From DASPKT01 sp035626475 (GTDB lineage Bacteria; Pseudomonadota; Alphaproteobacteria; Azospirillales; Azospirillaceae): 63,803 nucleotides of DNA. The stretch spans positions 1 through 63,803 of the forward strand of contig DASPNP010000054.1 of assembly GCA_035626475.1 (NCBI GenBank). The letters are read 5' to 3'. The translations under genes were made by a program, and so were the position numbers. The notes beneath the pieces are model-generated. The model ran no database searches and was not told the DNA's origin. It saw nothing but the letters and a program-made list of their open reading frames with translations. The stretch's first letter is position 1, and every line of letters begins with the position of its first letter. Below, one piece after another: positions 7,506-15,709 of this stretch.

Positions 7506-8429
7506 ATGGACACCATCCGCATCGCCCTCGTCGGCATCGGCAAGATCGCCCGCGACCAGCATGTTCCAGCATTGCGCGCCGACCCGGCCTTCGAGCTGGC
7601 GGCGGCCGTCACCCGTGGCGACGGGCTGCCGGGCGTGCCGGCCTTCCGCACCCTGGCCGACTTGGCCGCCTCGGGCCTGCGCATCGACGCGGTGTCGTTC
7701 TGCACGCCGCCGCAGGGCCGCTACGCCGCCGCGTCCGAGGCGCTGGGGCGCGGCTACCATGTCATGCTGGAGAAGCCGCCGGGCGCCACCGTCGCCGAGG
7801 TGGAGGCGCTGGCCGCCGAGGCATCCCGGCGTGGGCTGGCGCTGTTCGCCAGCTGGCACTCGCGCGAGGCGCCGGCGGTGCGGCCGGCCCGGGCCTGGCT
7901 GGAGGGGCGGCGGCTGCGCGGCGTGAAGATCTCCTGGAAGGAGGATGTGCGCCGCTGGCACCCCGGCCAAGCCTGGATCTGGGAGCCGGGCGGGCTCGGC
8001 GTTTTCGACCCGGGGATCAACGCCCTGTCGATCGCCACGTCAATCCTCCCCGCTCCCCTGCTGGTCCAGGCGGCCGAGCTGTCGTTTCCCGAGAACCGGC
8101 AGGCGCCGATCGCCGCCACGCTGCGCCTAGCGTCCGGCGGCGTGCCGGTCGAGGCGGTCTTCGACTGGCGCCAGGAGGGGCCGCAGACCTGGGACATCGA
8201 AATCGACACCGACGGCGGCCAGTTGCGCCTGACCGGCGGCGGCGCCGGCATGAGCATCGACGGCACGGTGGTGGATCTTCCGCCCGAGGCCGAGTATCCG
8301 GGCCTCTATGCCCGCTTCGCCGAACTGGTCCGCGCGCGGGCGGTGGATGCCGACATCGCACCGCTGCGTATCGTCGCCGACGCGTTCCTCGTCGGGCGCC
8401 GCGCCGCGGTCGCCCCCTTCCACGACTGA
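7506..8429 (+). CDS. L-arabinose / D-galactose 1-dehydrogenase (Gfo/Idh/MocA)
   Basis: 307 residues of the Gfo/Idh/MocA fold. The Rossmann nucleotide site is VGIGKIARDQH (9-19), the EKPPG motif puts Lys90 in place, and the catalytic region RRWHPGQAWIWEPGGLGVFD supplies Asp168 and Asn172. The overall match is to Azospirillum brasilense L-arabinose 1-dehydrogenase. It oxidises the aldose to its lactone with NAD(P)+ as the first step of a non-phosphorylative pathway. No ribosome-binding site precedes the ATG and the candidate -10 is very close, so the mRNA may be leaderless. The dehydratase follows after 45 bases. Confidence 0.85.
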   Translation: MDTIRIALVGIGKIARDQHVPALRADPAFELAAAVTRGDGLPGVPAFRTLADLAASGLRIDAVSFCTPPQGRYAAASEALGRGYHVMLEKPPGATVAEVEALAAEASRRGLALFASWHSREAPAVRPARAWLEGRRLRGVKISWKEDVRRWHPGQAWIWEPGGLGVFDPGINALSIATSILPAPLLVQAAELSFPENRQAPIAATLRLASGGVPVEAVFDWRQEGPQTWDIEIDTDGGQLRLTGGGAGMSIDGTVVDLPPEAEYPGLYARFAELVRARAVDADIAPLRIVADAFLVGRRAAVAPFHD

Positions 8430-8474
8430 CGCCGCCCCGCGCAGGGGCCGGACCTCCATGACGGTGCAGGACAG

Positions 8475-10277
8475 ATGAGCAAGAAAGACGGCAAGCCCCG
8501 CACGCTCCGCTCGCAGGCGTGGTTCGACAATCCCGACAATGTCGACATGACCGCGCTCTATCTGGAGCGCTACCTGAATTTCGGGCTCAGCCTGGCCGAA
8601 CTGCGGTCGGGCCGGCCGATCATCGGCATCGCCCAGACCGGCTCCGACCTCAGCCCCTGCAACCGGCACCATCTGGTGCTGGCCGAGCGGGTGCGCGAGG
8701 GCATCCGCGAGGCGGGCGGCATCCCGCTGGAGTTCCCCGTCCACCCGATCCAGGAGACCGGCAAGCGGCCGACCGCCGGGCTGGACCGTAACCTGGCCTA
8801 TCTCGGGCTGGTGGAGACCCTCCACGGCTATCCGCTGGACGGGGTGGTGCTGACGATCGGCTGCGACAAGACCACCCCCGCCTGCCTGATGGCGGCCGCC
8901 ACCGTCAATCTGCCGGCCATCGCCCTGTCGGTCGGCCCAATGCTGAACGGCTGGTACAAGGGCCAGCGCACCGGGTCCGGCACGATCGTCTGGAGGGCGC
9001 GCGAGCTGCTGGCCCAGAACAGGATCGACGAGGACGGCTTCATCCGCCTCGTCGCCTCCTCGGCGCCGTCCACCGGCTACTGCAACACCATGGGCACGGC
9101 GACGACCATGAACTCGCTGGCCGAGGCGCTGGGCATGTCGCTGCCGGGCTCCGCCGCCATCCCGGCCCCCTACCGCGACCGCCAGCAGGTGGCCTACGAG
9201 ACGGGCCGGCGGATCGTCGAAATGGTGGCCGAGGATCTGAAGCCCTCGGACATACTGACGCGCGAGGCGTTCCTGAACGCCATCGTCGTGAACTCCGCCA
9301 TCGGCGGCTCGACCAACGCCCCCATCCATCTGGCGGCCATCGCCCGGCACATGGGCGTGGAGCTCTCGATCGACGATTGGCAGACCCACGGCCACAAGGT
9401 GCCGCTGCTGGTCAACCTTCAGCCCGCCGGGGAGTATCTGGGCGAGGATTACTACCGCGCCGGAGGCGTGCCGGCCGTCGTGTCCGAGCTGATGCGCGCC
9501 GGCCTGATCCGCGAGGGCGCCCTGACGGTGAACGGCCGCAGCATCGGCGACAATTGCCGCGACGCGGTGATCGAGGACGAGGCGGTGATCCGACCCTTCG
9601 CTAATCCGCTGAAGGAGGATGCCGGCTTCATCGTGCTGCGCGGCAATCTGTTCGACAGCGCGATCATGAAGACCAGCGTGATCAGCCCCGAGTTCCGCGA
9701 GCGCTATCTCTGCAATCCCGACGATCCCGACGCCTTCGAGGGGCCGGCCATGGTGTTCGACGGGCCGGAGGACTATCACGCCCGCATCGACGACCCGTCC
9801 CTGGGCATCACGCGCGAGACGCTGCTGTTCATGCGCGGCGCCGGCCCGATCGGCTATCCGGGGGCGGCGGAGGTCGTCAACATGCGGCCCCCCGCCTACC
9901 TGATCCGGGAGGGCGTCCACGCCCTGCCCTGCATCGGCGACGGCCGCCAGTCCGGCACCAGCGGCTCGCCCTCCATCCTCAACGCCAGCCCCGAGGCCGC
10001 GGTGATGGGAGGGCTGGCGCTGATCCGCACCGGCGACCGGGTACGGATCGACCTCGGCCGCGGCACGGCGGACGTCCTCATTCCGCCGGAGGAGCTGGAG
10101 GCGCGCCGCCGGGAGCTGGCAGCGGCGGGCGGCTACGCCTACCCCGCCTCCCAGACGCCCTGGCAAGCGATCCAGCGCTCGCTGGTCGGCCAGCTGGAGA
10201 AGGGCGCGATCCTGGAAGGCGCCGAGACGTTCCAGCGCATCGCCCAGACCAAGGGCCTGCCCCGGGACAATCACTGA
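8475..10277 (+). CDS. IlvD/Edd-type aldonate (L-arabonate) dehydratase
   Basis: 600 residues, full length for the pentonate/hexonate branch of the IlvD/Edd family. Three cysteines that would hold the Fe-S cluster are in the expected contexts: SDLSPCNRHH (Cys62), IGCDKTTPAC (Cys130) and GYCNTMGTA (Cys203); Lys132 follows Cys130 as in carbamylated-lysine enzymes. It converts an aldonate, by context L-arabonate or D-galactonate/D-fuconate, to the 2-keto-3-deoxy acid. It is the second gene after the sugar dehydrogenase and presumably shares its GntR-controlled promoter. No lactonase is present in the window, so hydrolysis of the lactone must be spontaneous or encoded elsewhere. Confidence 0.88.
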   Translation: MSKKDGKPRTLRSQAWFDNPDNVDMTALYLERYLNFGLSLAELRSGRPIIGIAQTGSDLSPCNRHHLVLAERVREGIREAGGIPLEFPVHPIQETGKRPTAGLDRNLAYLGLVETLHGYPLDGVVLTIGCDKTTPACLMAAATVNLPAIALSVGPMLNGWYKGQRTGSGTIVWRARELLAQNRIDEDGFIRLVASSAPSTGYCNTMGTATTMNSLAEALGMSLPGSAAIPAPYRDRQQVAYETGRRIVEMVAEDLKPSDILTREAFLNAIVVNSAIGGSTNAPIHLAAIARHMGVELSIDDWQTHGHKVPLLVNLQPAGEYLGEDYYRAGGVPAVVSELMRAGLIREGALTVNGRSIGDNCRDAVIEDEAVIRPFANPLKEDAGFIVLRGNLFDSAIMKTSVISPEFRERYLCNPDDPDAFEGPAMVFDGPEDYHARIDDPSLGITRETLLFMRGAGPIGYPGAAEVVNMRPPAYLIREGVHALPCIGDGRQSGTSGSPSILNASPEAAVMGGLALIRTGDRVRIDLGRGTADVLIPPEELEARRRELAAAGGYAYPASQTPWQAIQRSLVGQLEKGAILEGAETFQRIAQTKGLPRDNH

Positions 10278-10528
10278 CGCCTCGGCTGCTGCATGGGGTC
10301 GGTGTGGTCGCCCCTACGGGGAAAGCCTCGTGGGGGGTACGTCCATGCTGGAGATCATGAGGCTGAAAGATGATCGCCACATCCGCCAGGACAGCCTATC
10401 GCCGGTGGGGTAGGGGCCCTTCGCGGCGGCTGCGAGCGGATCTCACGGCCGTCGCATGCTTCCTGCGTTTTTATGGAGGCCGGTCCGGCCGATACTCCCC
10501 CCGTCGCACAGGATGAGGGAGAGGGACC

Positions 10529-11434
10529 ATGGCGGAGCTGGATTTGCTGGTGATGGGCGGGGCGGGGGTCGACACGATCGTCCGCGTCGACCGGCTGCCG
10601 CCCGATGCCGTGGACACCGTGCTGGTGCCGCCGATCCGCGACCATGCCGGGCACACCGGCAACGGCGTGGCGCTGGCGGCGCGGGCGTTGGGGATGCGGG
10701 TGCGGCTGGTCGATTTCGTCGGCGACGATCCGGCCGGCGACTTCCTGCGCGCCCGCTATGCCCGCGACCGGCTGGACGTCGACCTGGTGCCCAGCCCCGC
10801 AGGTACCAGGCGCAGCGTCAACCTGGTCGACCGGACGGGCCGTCGCCTCTCCTTCTATGACGGCCGCCATGTCGAGGGGCAGCGCCTGCCGGATGCGCAC
10901 TGGCGCCCGCACCTGGCCCAGGCCCGTCACGTCCATCTCTCGATCATGGACTGGGCCCGGCACCTGATCCTTGAGGCGCGCGGCGCCGGCGTGCCTGTTT
11001 CCACCGACCTGCACGACTGGGACGGCGCCAACCCCTACCACCTCGATTTCGCGCTGGGTGCCGACCTGGTGTTCCTTAGCGCCGCCGCGCTGGGAGAGGA
11101 TGTGGCACCCGTCATGGCGCGCATCCTGCGGGACGGGCGCGCCGGGCTGGTGGTGGCGACCGACGGGGCGCGCGGCAGCCTCGTGCTGGCCCGGGGCGAA
11201 GCCGCGCCGGTCCACATCCCCGCCGCCGCGCCTCACGGGCCGGTCGTGGACAGCAACGGCGCCGGCGACGCCTTCGTCGCCGCCTTCCTGCATGGCTGGC
11301 TGGCGGGCATGGCGCCGCAGGACTGCGCCCGGCTGGGATCGGTCGCCGGCGCCCATGCCTGCACGGTCGAGGGCACGCATGAGGGCTTCCTCGATGCGGA
11401 CGCGCTGCGGCGCCGGGCGGGCGTGCCGTCATGA
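10529..11434 (+). CDS. PfkB-family carbohydrate kinase
   Basis: 301 residues of the ribokinase fold. The N-terminal di-glycine region is GHTGNGVALAARALG (41-55) and the signature DSNGAGDAF (241-249) gives catalytic Asp247 and the anion hole. It phosphorylates a sugar, nucleoside or keto-sugar; the substrate cannot be assigned. GGGAGAGGGACC precedes the ATG. It lies 250 bases after the dehydratase without obvious signals in that gap, so it may or may not belong to that operon. Its stop overlaps the ATG of a truncated alpha-amylase (ATGA), which suggests that it once worked with a glycoside hydrolase. Confidence 0.85.
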   Translation: MAELDLLVMGGAGVDTIVRVDRLPPDAVDTVLVPPIRDHAGHTGNGVALAARALGMRVRLVDFVGDDPAGDFLRARYARDRLDVDLVPSPAGTRRSVNLVDRTGRRLSFYDGRHVEGQRLPDAHWRPHLAQARHVHLSIMDWARHLILEARGAGVPVSTDLHDWDGANPYHLDFALGADLVFLSAAALGEDVAPVMARILRDGRAGLVVATDGARGSLVLARGEAAPVHIPAAAPHGPVVDSNGAGDAFVAAFLHGWLAGMAPQDCARLGSVAGAHACTVEGTHEGFLDADALRRRAGVPS

Positions 11435-11524
11435 GCGGCGTCCCCGGTTCCTGGGTCCCCGACTGGGCCCGCAAGGCGGTCTTCCATCATATCCATCCCT
11501 GCGGCTTCCTCGGCGCGGCGCCCG
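11431..11524 (+). pseudogene. Alpha-amylase family N-terminal remnant
   Basis: The ATG overlaps the PfkB stop. About 31 residues (WVPDWARKAVFHHIHPCGFL) look like the first strand of a GH13 alpha-amylase (WxxDAVFYHIYPLGF pattern). After about 11524 the frame meets unrelated MATE-type sequence and reads nonsense to 11685. The catalytic barrel is absent, so the gene is dead. Confidence 0.6.
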
Positions 11525-11854
11525 GGCGATCTGATGCGTGTCGACCCCGACCTGCTGCGTCCCCTGGCGGCGCTGGCGCTGCCGGTGCGGGTGGCGACCA
11601 TGGTGTTCGGCAACGGCATCATGCGGGGCGGCGGCGTCCCGGCCCATGTGATGCGCGTGGATTCCGTTACGGTGTTCGGCGTTAGCGTGCCGGTGGCCGC
11701 CCTGCTGGGGCACGCGGCCGGGCTGGGCTTCTTCGGCGTGATGGCCGGCCGCGTGGTGGAGGAGATGGCGCGCCTGTGGCTGCTGACGCGGCGCTGGCGC
11801 GGCGGCGGCTGGGCGCGGCTGCGCCCGTTGCGGCAAGGAGGAGGGGGAGAATGA
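11525..11854 (+). pseudogene. MATE efflux protein C-terminal remnant
   Basis: About 110 residues match only the last helices of a MATE multidrug transporter: VFGNGIMRGGGVPAHVMRVD, then two hydrophobic segments and the terminal VVEEMARLWLLTRRWRGGGW. The other ten or so helices are missing. No ribosome-binding site precedes the internal ATG at 11534. The last bases overlap the next gene's start. It appears to be the right side of a deletion joining it to the amylase remnant. Confidence 0.65.
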
Positions 11855-12621
11855 CCGAACTGTCCGAACACGCGGCCCGCCGGCTGGCGCGGCTGGAGGC
11901 GATCGCCGGGGCCGTGCGCCTGTCCGGCCGGGCGCTGGGCCTGCTGGCGCTGGGTTCCACCGCCGAACCCGCGCGCATGGATGCTTGGTCCGACCTGGAC
12001 TTCTTCGTCATCGCCAAGCCCGGCGCCAAGCGGGCGCTGGTCGAGGATTTGGGCTGGCTGGGGGAGGCCCATCCGCTGGCCTTCGCCTTCCGCAACACGG
12101 GCGACGGCTGGAAGGCGCTGTTCCGGGACGGCCTCTTCGCCGAGTTTGCCGTGTTCGAGCCGCAGGAGCTGCGCGCCATTCCCTTCGCGGCCGGCAAGCT
12201 GGTCTGGCATGATTCGGCGCTCGACCCCGCCCTCGCCGAACCGCCGCCCCCGCCGCCGCCGTCCGCTTTCGACGCCGACTGGCAGGTGGGGGAGGCGCTG
12301 ACCAACCTGCTGGTGGGACTGGGCCGCTGGCGGCGCGGCGAGCGCGCCTCCGCCTTCCGCTTCATCCAGGTCTATGCGGTGGACCGGGTGATCGCGCTGG
12401 CCTCGGCCGAGACCAGCGGCGAGGGCGCCGATCCCTTCTCGCCGGAGCGGCGGGTGGAGACCCGGCTGCCCGCCCTGGCGCCCGATCTCCCGGCCATGAT
12501 GCCGGGCGTGGAGCGCTGCCCTGAAGCCGCGCGCGCCATCCTCGACTGGATCGGGCGCCGACATGCGGTGGCGCCGGCGCTGTCGGCGGCCATCCTGGAA
12601 CTCTGCGCGCCCGAGGCGTAG
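11851..12621 (+). CDS. Nucleotidyltransferase-domain protein
   Basis: 256 residues. The polymerase-beta-like nucleotidyltransferase motif is clear: LLALGSTAEPARMDAWSDLD, that is GS at 35-36 and Asp48/Asp50 as metal ligands. The rest is helical with a PPPPPPPS linker near 130. It resembles aminoglycoside or lincosamide nucleotidyltransferases in layout, but the substrate is not identifiable. GGAGGAGGGGGAGA directly before the ATG is a strong start signal, and the ATG overlaps the stop of the MATE remnant. It was therefore probably once the distal gene of an operon with the transporter, a resistance-like pairing (inference). Confidence 0.75.
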   Translation: MTELSEHAARRLARLEAIAGAVRLSGRALGLLALGSTAEPARMDAWSDLDFFVIAKPGAKRALVEDLGWLGEAHPLAFAFRNTGDGWKALFRDGLFAEFAVFEPQELRAIPFAAGKLVWHDSALDPALAEPPPPPPPSAFDADWQVGEALTNLLVGLGRWRRGERASAFRFIQVYAVDRVIALASAETSGEGADPFSPERRVETRLPALAPDLPAMMPGVERCPEAARAILDWIGRRHAVAPALSAAILELCAPEA

Positions 12622-12627
12622 ACATGG

Positions 12628-12750
12628 GTGGGCCACCACCCAGGGACGCACCGCAGGAGACGCCTGCCCCCGCCGCCCGCGCTCCGCGCCTTCGAGGCGG
12701 CGGGGCGGCACGGCAACTTCACCCGGGCGGCGGAGGAGCTGCGCCTGTGG
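12628..12750 (+). pseudogene. LysR regulator N-terminal remnant
   Basis: The frame encodes RRLPPPPALRAFEAAGRHGN and then FTRAAEELRL, the first helix and start of the HTH of a GcvA-type LysR regulator. It stops matching at about 12750, exactly where the convergent intact LysR gene ends. Only about 40 residues survive. Confidence 0.6.
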
Positions 12751-13659
12751 TCAGGCCGGTTCGGCGGCGACGAGGGTGTCGCAGCCCAGCTCCCCGCGCT
12801 CGGCCCGGTAGAGGGCGACGAGGCCGCGCCAGACGGCGTCGACATGCGGCAGGCCGCGGCTGTCCGGATGGGCGACCAGGAACAGGTCGCTGCGGTAGGC
12901 CACGTCGGTGACCCGCACCATGTCGGCCTCGCCGTCGCCGACGAAGCAGGGCAGCAGCGCCAGTCCCGCCCGGCCCTGCAGCGCGTCCAGGATGGCGCGG
13001 GAACTGTCGCAGCGCACCGACAGCGGCCGGTTGCCGATCCGCTCCTGCACCCAGCGGGCCGAGCGCAGATGCTCGTGGCTCTCGTCGAAGGACACCCACC
13101 GGCCCCGCTCGAAGCAGTTGGCGGAGTCGATGCCGTCCGCCGCCACATAGTCGCGGTGCCCGTACACCGCGTAGGCGGTGGCGCCGACCTTCTGCTGGAT
13201 CAGCTCCTTGGCGTCGGGCAAACGGTTGCGGACGGCGATGTCCGCCTCCTGGCGGCTGAGGCTGACATAGGCGAGCGAGGTGAGGAGCTCGATCCGGATG
13301 CCCGGATGGTCGCCGACGATCCGGTGCAGATTGCGGGCGAGGAAGCGGCTGGCCCATTCGCCGGCGGCCACCTGGACCGTGCCGCAGAGCGGGCCCTGCC
13401 CGCCCAGCGCGCCGCCGCGCACCATGTTCACGGTGCGCTCCACCGTCTCCGCCTGCTCCAGCAGCCGGTCGCCGATCTCGGTCGGCCGGTAGCCGTCGCG
13501 CGTGCGGATGAACAGCGTCGCGCCCAGCACCGCCTCCAGCTCGGCCATGCGCCGGCTCAGCGTCGGCTGGCTCACCTCGAGGCGCCGCGCGGCGGCCGAC
13601 AGGCTGCCGGCCCGCGCGACTGCGAGGAAGAGGCGCAGAAGATCCCAATCCATGGTCAT
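12751..13659 (-). CDS. LysR family transcriptional regulator
   Basis: 302 residues, the standard LysR length when started at MTMDWDLLRLF. The HTH occupies residues 1-65 (SLSAAARRLEVSQPTLSRRM) and the substrate-binding domain 90-290 (GTVQVAAGEWASRFLARNL, LPCFVGDGE). It belongs to the single-gene VtlR/AaeR-like type with a short linker. No obvious ribosome-binding site precedes either Met. No divergent metabolic gene is adjacent; the cNMP-domain gene lies 237 bases upstream, transcribed away, and may be its target (inference). Confidence 0.88.
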   Translation of the reverse strand: MTMDWDLLRLFLAVARAGSLSAAARRLEVSQPTLSRRMAELEAVLGATLFIRTRDGYRPTEIGDRLLEQAETVERTVNMVRGGALGGQGPLCGTVQVAAGEWASRFLARNLHRIVGDHPGIRIELLTSLAYVSLSRQEADIAVRNRLPDAKELIQQKVGATAYAVYGHRDYVAADGIDSANCFERGRWVSFDESHEHLRSARWVQERIGNRPLSVRCDSSRAILDALQGRAGLALLPCFVGDGEADMVRVTDVAYRSDLFLVAHPDSRGLPHVDAVWRGLVALYRAERGELGCDTLVAAEPA

Positions 13660-13896
13660 GGGTGCGATTATGCAACGGTCGCGCTGTCCTGGCGCGGCCA
13701 ATTTGCGCATGGCGACGCGCCGGAGGGCATCCCTTTCGTCGGAGCTGGCCACCTGCAGCCACGCTGCGATGGTGCCATAAGTACATGCTGGCATGGTGCG
13801 GAGCGCCCCACGTTCCGCCGCCCCGCTTGGCTCTGGCCCCCTCGCGTGGAACGTGCGATACCGAAAGGATTAGCGACGCAATCCCATCGTGAGCGA

Positions 13897-14640
13897 ATGA
13901 GCTTCAGCGACTTTCCCGCCGGCGCCAGGGTGCTGACCGAGGGGCTTCCCGGCGACGAGGCCTATCTGGTGCTCGAGGGCCGGATCGAGGTCTATCGCGA
14001 CCTTCCCGGCGGCCGCCGCGTGCTGGGCCATGTCGGCCCCGGCGGCATACTGGGCGAGATGGCGCTGGTCGACGACGGGCCGCGTATGGCCTCGGCCGTG
14101 GCGGTGGAGCCGACGCGCTGCCGCCGGGTCGGGCGCGCCACCTTCGCCGCCTCCTTCCACCAGGCGCCGCCGCTGATCCGCTACCTGCTGCAGACCCAGG
14201 TCAACAGCATCCGCAACATGGCGGGCGCGCCCTTCTCCTACGCAAACACGCTGGCAATGGGCGGGCAGGCCGCCAGCAGCCACACCGACACGCCGCTGGA
14301 GCGCCGCATCTTCGGCGCGGGCCAGACGGTGCTGACGCAAGGGCAGTCGGGCGATGCCGCCTATCTCGTGCGCAACGGGCTGATCGAACTGCGCCGCCGG
14401 ATCGGCACCGGCCCCGAGCGCAAGCTCCGCCGGCTCGGGCCCGGCTGCGTCTTCGGCGAGGCGGCGCTGCTGGAGAAGCAGCCGCGCAGCGCCACCGCCG
14501 TCGCGGTCGAGCCCGCCGTCTGCGAGGTGATCGACGCCGCGACGTTCGAGCGGCTGGTGGCGTCGGCACCGCCGGTCATCCGCACGCTGCTGCACGCCTA
14601 TCTCCGGCACATCCACGATCTCGAGCGCGCCGGCGACTGA
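13897..14640 (+). CDS. Tandem cyclic-nucleotide-binding-domain protein (copy 1)
   Basis: 247 residues made of two cNMP-binding beta rolls (about 5-95 and 130-225) with no HTH, kinase or channel domain. Each has the phosphate-binding cassette region (GGILGEMALVDDGPRMASAV; GCVFGEAALLEKQPRSATAV), followed by a helix ending in IRYLL or IRTLL. The Arg in both cassettes suggests ligand binding is kept. It could be a cAMP/cGMP-responsive scaffold. It is the first gene of a three-gene run with a paralogue 32 bases downstream. Confidence 0.8.
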   Translation: MSFSDFPAGARVLTEGLPGDEAYLVLEGRIEVYRDLPGGRRVLGHVGPGGILGEMALVDDGPRMASAVAVEPTRCRRVGRATFAASFHQAPPLIRYLLQTQVNSIRNMAGAPFSYANTLAMGGQAASSHTDTPLERRIFGAGQTVLTQGQSGDAAYLVRNGLIELRRRIGTGPERKLRRLGPGCVFGEAALLEKQPRSATAVAVEPAVCEVIDAATFERLVASAPPVIRTLLHAYLRHIHDLERAGD

Positions 14641-14672
14641 CCGGCCACCACCGGGGGAGAGGGGGGAGCGAC

Positions 14673-15455
14673 ATGGCTGAGGGCATGACGGTCAGGACCT
14701 TCCAGCCCGGCACGCGCATCCTCGATGCCGGCCAGCCGGGGACGGAGGCCTACGTCGTCCGCTCCGGGCTGGTGGAGGCGTTCCGCGAGACGCCCCAGGG
14801 CCGCATCGCGCTGGGGCGGTTCCAGCCCGGCGCCATCTTCGGCGAGATGGCGCTGATCGACGGCGGCCTGCGCATGGCCTCGGCCGAGGCGCTGGAGCCG
14901 ACCGAATGCCTGGTGGTCACCCGCGCCGCCTTCCTCGCCGCCTTCCACAAGGCGGCGCCGCTGGTGCAGTACATGCTGCAGACGCTGGCCAACACCATCC
15001 GCGGCCAAGTCGGGGCGGAGCACGACATCGCCAACGCCCGGCCGCAGAGCGTCATGCCCGGCGCCGCCATCGTGTCGCGCCAGGGCGTCGGCGAGCTGCT
15101 GTCGCGCCAGGTCTTCGCCGAGGGCCGCGCCATCGTCCGCGAGGGCGAGCCCGGCACGGCCGCCTACCTGATCCAGAGCGGGCTGGTGGAGCTGCGCCGC
15201 CAGGGGCCGGACGGCGCCATGGTGCCGCTGCGCCGCATGGGGCCGGGCTGCGTCTTCGGCGAGATGGCGCTGGTCGAGCGCCGGCTGCGCAGCGCCACCG
15301 CCGTGGCGATCGAGCAGACCGTCTGCGAGGTCGTCAAGGAGCCCGCCTTCCAGCAGATGGTCCGCGCCGCGCCGCCGGTCATCGGCCTGCTGCTGCGCGC
15401 CTACATCCATCACGTCCACCAGCTGGAGGGCACCGTCCAGCCGCTGGACACCTGA
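14673..15455 (+). CDS. Tandem cyclic-nucleotide-binding-domain protein (copy 2)
   Basis: 260 residues with the same two-domain layout as the upstream gene: cassettes GAIFGEMALIDGGLRMASAE and GCVFGEMALVERRLRSATAV, then helices ending PLVQYMLQTL and PVIGLLLRAYIHHVHQLE. The two proteins are evidently products of gene duplication and may form a heteromer. GGGAGAGGGGGAGCGAC precedes the ATG. No effector domain is fused, so output must be by protein contact. Confidence 0.8.
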   Translation: MAEGMTVRTFQPGTRILDAGQPGTEAYVVRSGLVEAFRETPQGRIALGRFQPGAIFGEMALIDGGLRMASAEALEPTECLVVTRAAFLAAFHKAAPLVQYMLQTLANTIRGQVGAEHDIANARPQSVMPGAAIVSRQGVGELLSRQVFAEGRAIVREGEPGTAAYLIQSGLVELRRQGPDGAMVPLRRMGPGCVFGEMALVERRLRSATAVAIEQTVCEVVKEPAFQQMVRAAPPVIGLLLRAYIHHVHQLEGTVQPLDT

Positions 15456-15489
15456 CCCTCCGGGGCATCTCCCGCACAAGGAGCTGTAC

Positions 15490-15606
15490 ATGGCGGAGTT
15501 CGAAGGCTACCGCCCGCGCTACGAGCCGAACCTGTTCTCCCAGTATCTGCCGACCGACCTGAAGGACAGCGCCCGCTACTTGGCGGACAAGTTGCGGTGG
15601 AAGTGA
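15490..15606 (+). CDS. Small protein, 38 aa, behind the cNMP pair
   Basis: AAGGAGCTGTAC precedes the ATG and every codon follows the high-GC third-position habit of the neighbours. The peptide (starting MAEFEGYRPRYEPNLFSQYL, then a short helix ending ARYLADKLRWK) is acidic-aromatic and then basic. It lies 34 bases after the second cNMP gene, so it is likely cotranscribed. No family is recognised. It may be a binding partner of the tandem cNMP proteins (inference). Confidence 0.6.
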   Translation: MAEFEGYRPRYEPNLFSQYLPTDLKDSARYLADKLRWK

Positions 15607-15608
15607 CG

Positions 15609-15627
15609 GGACGCTAAAGCAGCGTCC
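15609..15627 (+). terminator. Short hairpin after the cNMP operon
   Basis: GGACGCT (15609-15615), loop AAAGC, AGCGTCC (15621-15627), three bases after the 38-aa ORF stop. There is no T tract, so it may be a weak or factor-assisted stop. Confidence 0.4.
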
Positions 15628-15647
15628 GCTAATCTGCGGCGGGGCGG

Positions 15648-15673
15648 GGAACCGAAGGCTGGCATGGCCGGTT
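15648..15673 (+). promoter_or_regulatory. EcfG-type general stress promoter candidate
   Basis: GGAAC (15648-15652) followed after 19 bases by TT (15672-15673, in CCGGTT) fits the GGAAC-N18/19-TT form reported for alphaproteobacterial general-stress sigma factors. It is 37 bases from the DUF4142 start, and DUF4142 genes are frequent members of that regulon. The match at -10 (CGGTT rather than CGTT) is imperfect. Confidence 0.4.
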
Positions 15674-15709
15674 GCGGGCCATCAGTTCCCCCCAAGTCGG
15701 AGACACCCC

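Noticed and set aside
8127..10274. 715-codon open frame antisense to the aldonate dehydratase
   Set aside because: It is the mirror of a high-GC coding frame: composition is Gly/Val/Ala/Arg/His-rich without motifs, and the plus-strand dehydratase is unmistakable. The same holds for the long antisense frames over the TonB receptor, prkA, flgL and flgE.
12628..14640. 670-codon frame joining a LysR start to the first cNMP protein
   Set aside because: Only its two ends are coding; the middle is the antisense of the intact LysR gene. The real cNMP gene starts at 13897.
15664..15680. TGGCATG...GTTGC upstream of the DUF4142 gene as a sigma-54 promoter
   Set aside because: The GG to GC distance is 11 bases instead of 10, and the gene is not of a typical sigma-54 class; the overlapping GGAAC-type motif fits better.
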